The position numbers and the translations under genes are program-made. 64,000 nt of DNA from Sphingobacterium sp. PCS056 (GTDB lineage: Bacteria; Bacteroidota; Bacteroidia; Sphingobacteriales; Sphingobacteriaceae): NCBI RefSeq assembly GCF_023273895.1, contig NZ_CP096883.1, positions 3,534,001 through 3,598,000 of the forward strand. Direction: 5' to 3'. Below the pieces are notes generated by a model that saw only the letters and a program-made list of their open reading frames with translations, searched no databases and was not told the origin of the DNA. Shown piece after piece: positions 63,194 to 64,000 of this stretch. How positions within the stretch are numbered: position 1 is the first letter of the stretch; the number at the start of each line of letters is the position of its first letter.

Positions 63194-64000
63194 TTAAAAA
63201 TTATGGATCACTAGACTTCCTCTTTCTTCATCTTTGACAATTTTTATTGACGCTGGAATACGCTCTTGTAGTTCATCTACATGGGAAATGATGCCTACAA
63301 TTCTATTTTCTTTATGAAGGGCATTTAGCGTTTCAAAAATGAGGTTAACAGAATCAGTATCTTGCGTACCAAATCCCTCATCAATAAAAAAGAAATTCTT
63401 TTCATTTCGATTTAGACTACGTGTACTTTCTGCTAATGCGAGTGCCAAACACAAGGATGCCTGAAAAAACTGACCTCCTGATAATGTTCTGACTGATCGG
63501 GTTTTACCTCCATTAAGATGATCTATAACTTCAAAATCATTATCTGCATTGATCATTAATTTGAGATGACCTCTTGTCAAACGTTCGAATCGTTGATTGG
63601 CAATCTGACATAAATCTTCTAAATATTGCGTCGAGATATAATCTACAAATCCATTTCCTTTAAATAGATTAGATAGTATATTTAGATTCTTACTTCGCAG
63701 TATGTGCTTATCCAGTTCACTTTGTAACTGTATTTTTTCTGCATATTTCTTTTTCGAGATGATAAGTTGATCCTTTAATGATTGCAGCTGACCGATCAAT
63801 TTGTCCTTGACATCTTTGGTAAGCTGTAGTTCTTGACTTACGGTATCTAGTTGCGATATATCAACTGCTTCTTGCTTTATTCTGTCCTCTAGTTGTCGTA
63901 TTGCTGTTTTTACAATAGCAAATTGTTCTTCAAACTGTTTAATTCGGGATTCTTCATTTTCCAGATCATACTGCTGTTGCAGTATTTGCTGTATCGCCTC
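63194..64000 (-). CDS. sbcC: SbcC-type DNA repair exonuclease ATPase, C-terminal part (runs off window)
   Basis: The frame ends at TAA 63194 and is open to base 64000, so the last 268 codons of a roughly 1000-aa protein are seen. The visible part begins in a long coiled coil (QQILQQQYDLENEESRIKQF), then the C-terminal ATPase lobe: QYLEDLCQIANQRFERLTRG, the ABC-type signature LSGGQFFQASLCLALALAE and Walker B FFFIDEGFGTQD. The H-loop His is in VGIISHVDEL. SbcC works with SbcD (Mre11) to process hairpins and double-strand ends. The next ORF start (TTG 63799) is only an internal codon. Confidence 0.92.
   Translation of the reverse strand, partial: EAIQQILQQQYDLENEESRIKQFEEQFAIVKTAIRQLEDRIKQEAVDISQLDTVSQELQLTKDVKDKLIGQLQSLKDQLIISKKKYAEKIQLQSELDKHILRSKNLNILSNLFKGNGFVDYISTQYLEDLCQIANQRFERLTRGHLKLMINADNDFEVIDHLNGGKTRSVRTLSGGQFFQASLCLALALAESTRSLNRNEKNFFFIDEGFGTQDTDSVNLIFETLNALHKENRIVGIISHVDELQERIPASIKIVKDEERGSLVIHNF

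Overview
The window comes from a Bacteroidota chromosome, most likely a Sphingobacterium or close relative (inference). The evidence is two SusC/SusD pairs with FecI-type sigma and FecR genes, a Nudix-type AraR fragment next to araBDA, TAnnTTTG promoter elements, rare Shine-Dalgarno sequences, and low to moderate GC content.

Region 1 (1-18.2 kb) is an L-arabinose/arabinan locus. A divergent araR fragment faces araB-araD-araA, a sodium/sugar symporter, a lipoprotein aldose 1-epimerase and a secreted GH51 arabinofuranosidase. After a 0.7 kb structured non-coding gap come a GH43-like/GH51 fusion, a GH43 enzyme, a double-GH43 enzyme and a GH97 enzyme. Secreted enzymes release arabinose, the symporter imports it, and AraA, AraB and AraD convert it to xylulose 5-phosphate. 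Near-identical dyads (AAATAAATGT-N7-ACATT) lie upstream of araB and upstream of the double GH43 gene, and are candidate AraR operators.

Region 2 (18.4-21.3 kb) holds a small secreted protein and an rtcB2-prfH ribosome rescue and repair operon. The operon is preceded by a promoter element, a 24-codon leader ORF, a strong terminator and a perfect 8-bp dyad, which together look like an undescribed attenuator.

Region 3 (21.5-28.8 kb) is sigma-FecR-SusC(with STN)-SusD. A minus-strand promoter element and terminator in the susC leader could make a roughly 84-nt antisense RNA.

Region 4 (29-43.4 kb) is accessory. It contains a GNAT enzyme, 42-bp tandem repeats, an OsmC gene, remnants of a serine hydrolase and an IS3-type transposase, a Tat-exported TIM-barrel protein and a penicillin-binding-protein-like hydrolase. 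It also contains two ECF sigma modules. One leads a sigma/zinc anti-sigma/RclC-like/MsrAB set that looks like an envelope oxidative-damage response. An aldo/keto reductase, a 48-aa membrane protein, a LuxR-type regulator and a DUF1349 protein follow.

Region 5 (43.5-52.4 kb) is a second sigma-FecR-SusC-SusD locus. Its SusC lacks the STN signalling domain, and it ends in a phosphodiesterase-like/alkaline phosphatase fusion, suggesting use of phosphate esters.

Region 6 (52.4-64 kb) is mostly core genome: a 48-aa ORF, lon, a TPR protein, gpmI with a lipoprotein gene, a DUF4783 protein, nadC-plsY, an M48 protease, a DUF937 protein, a small conserved protein and the 3' part of sbcC. No tRNA, rRNA, CRISPR array or intact insertion sequence was seen.
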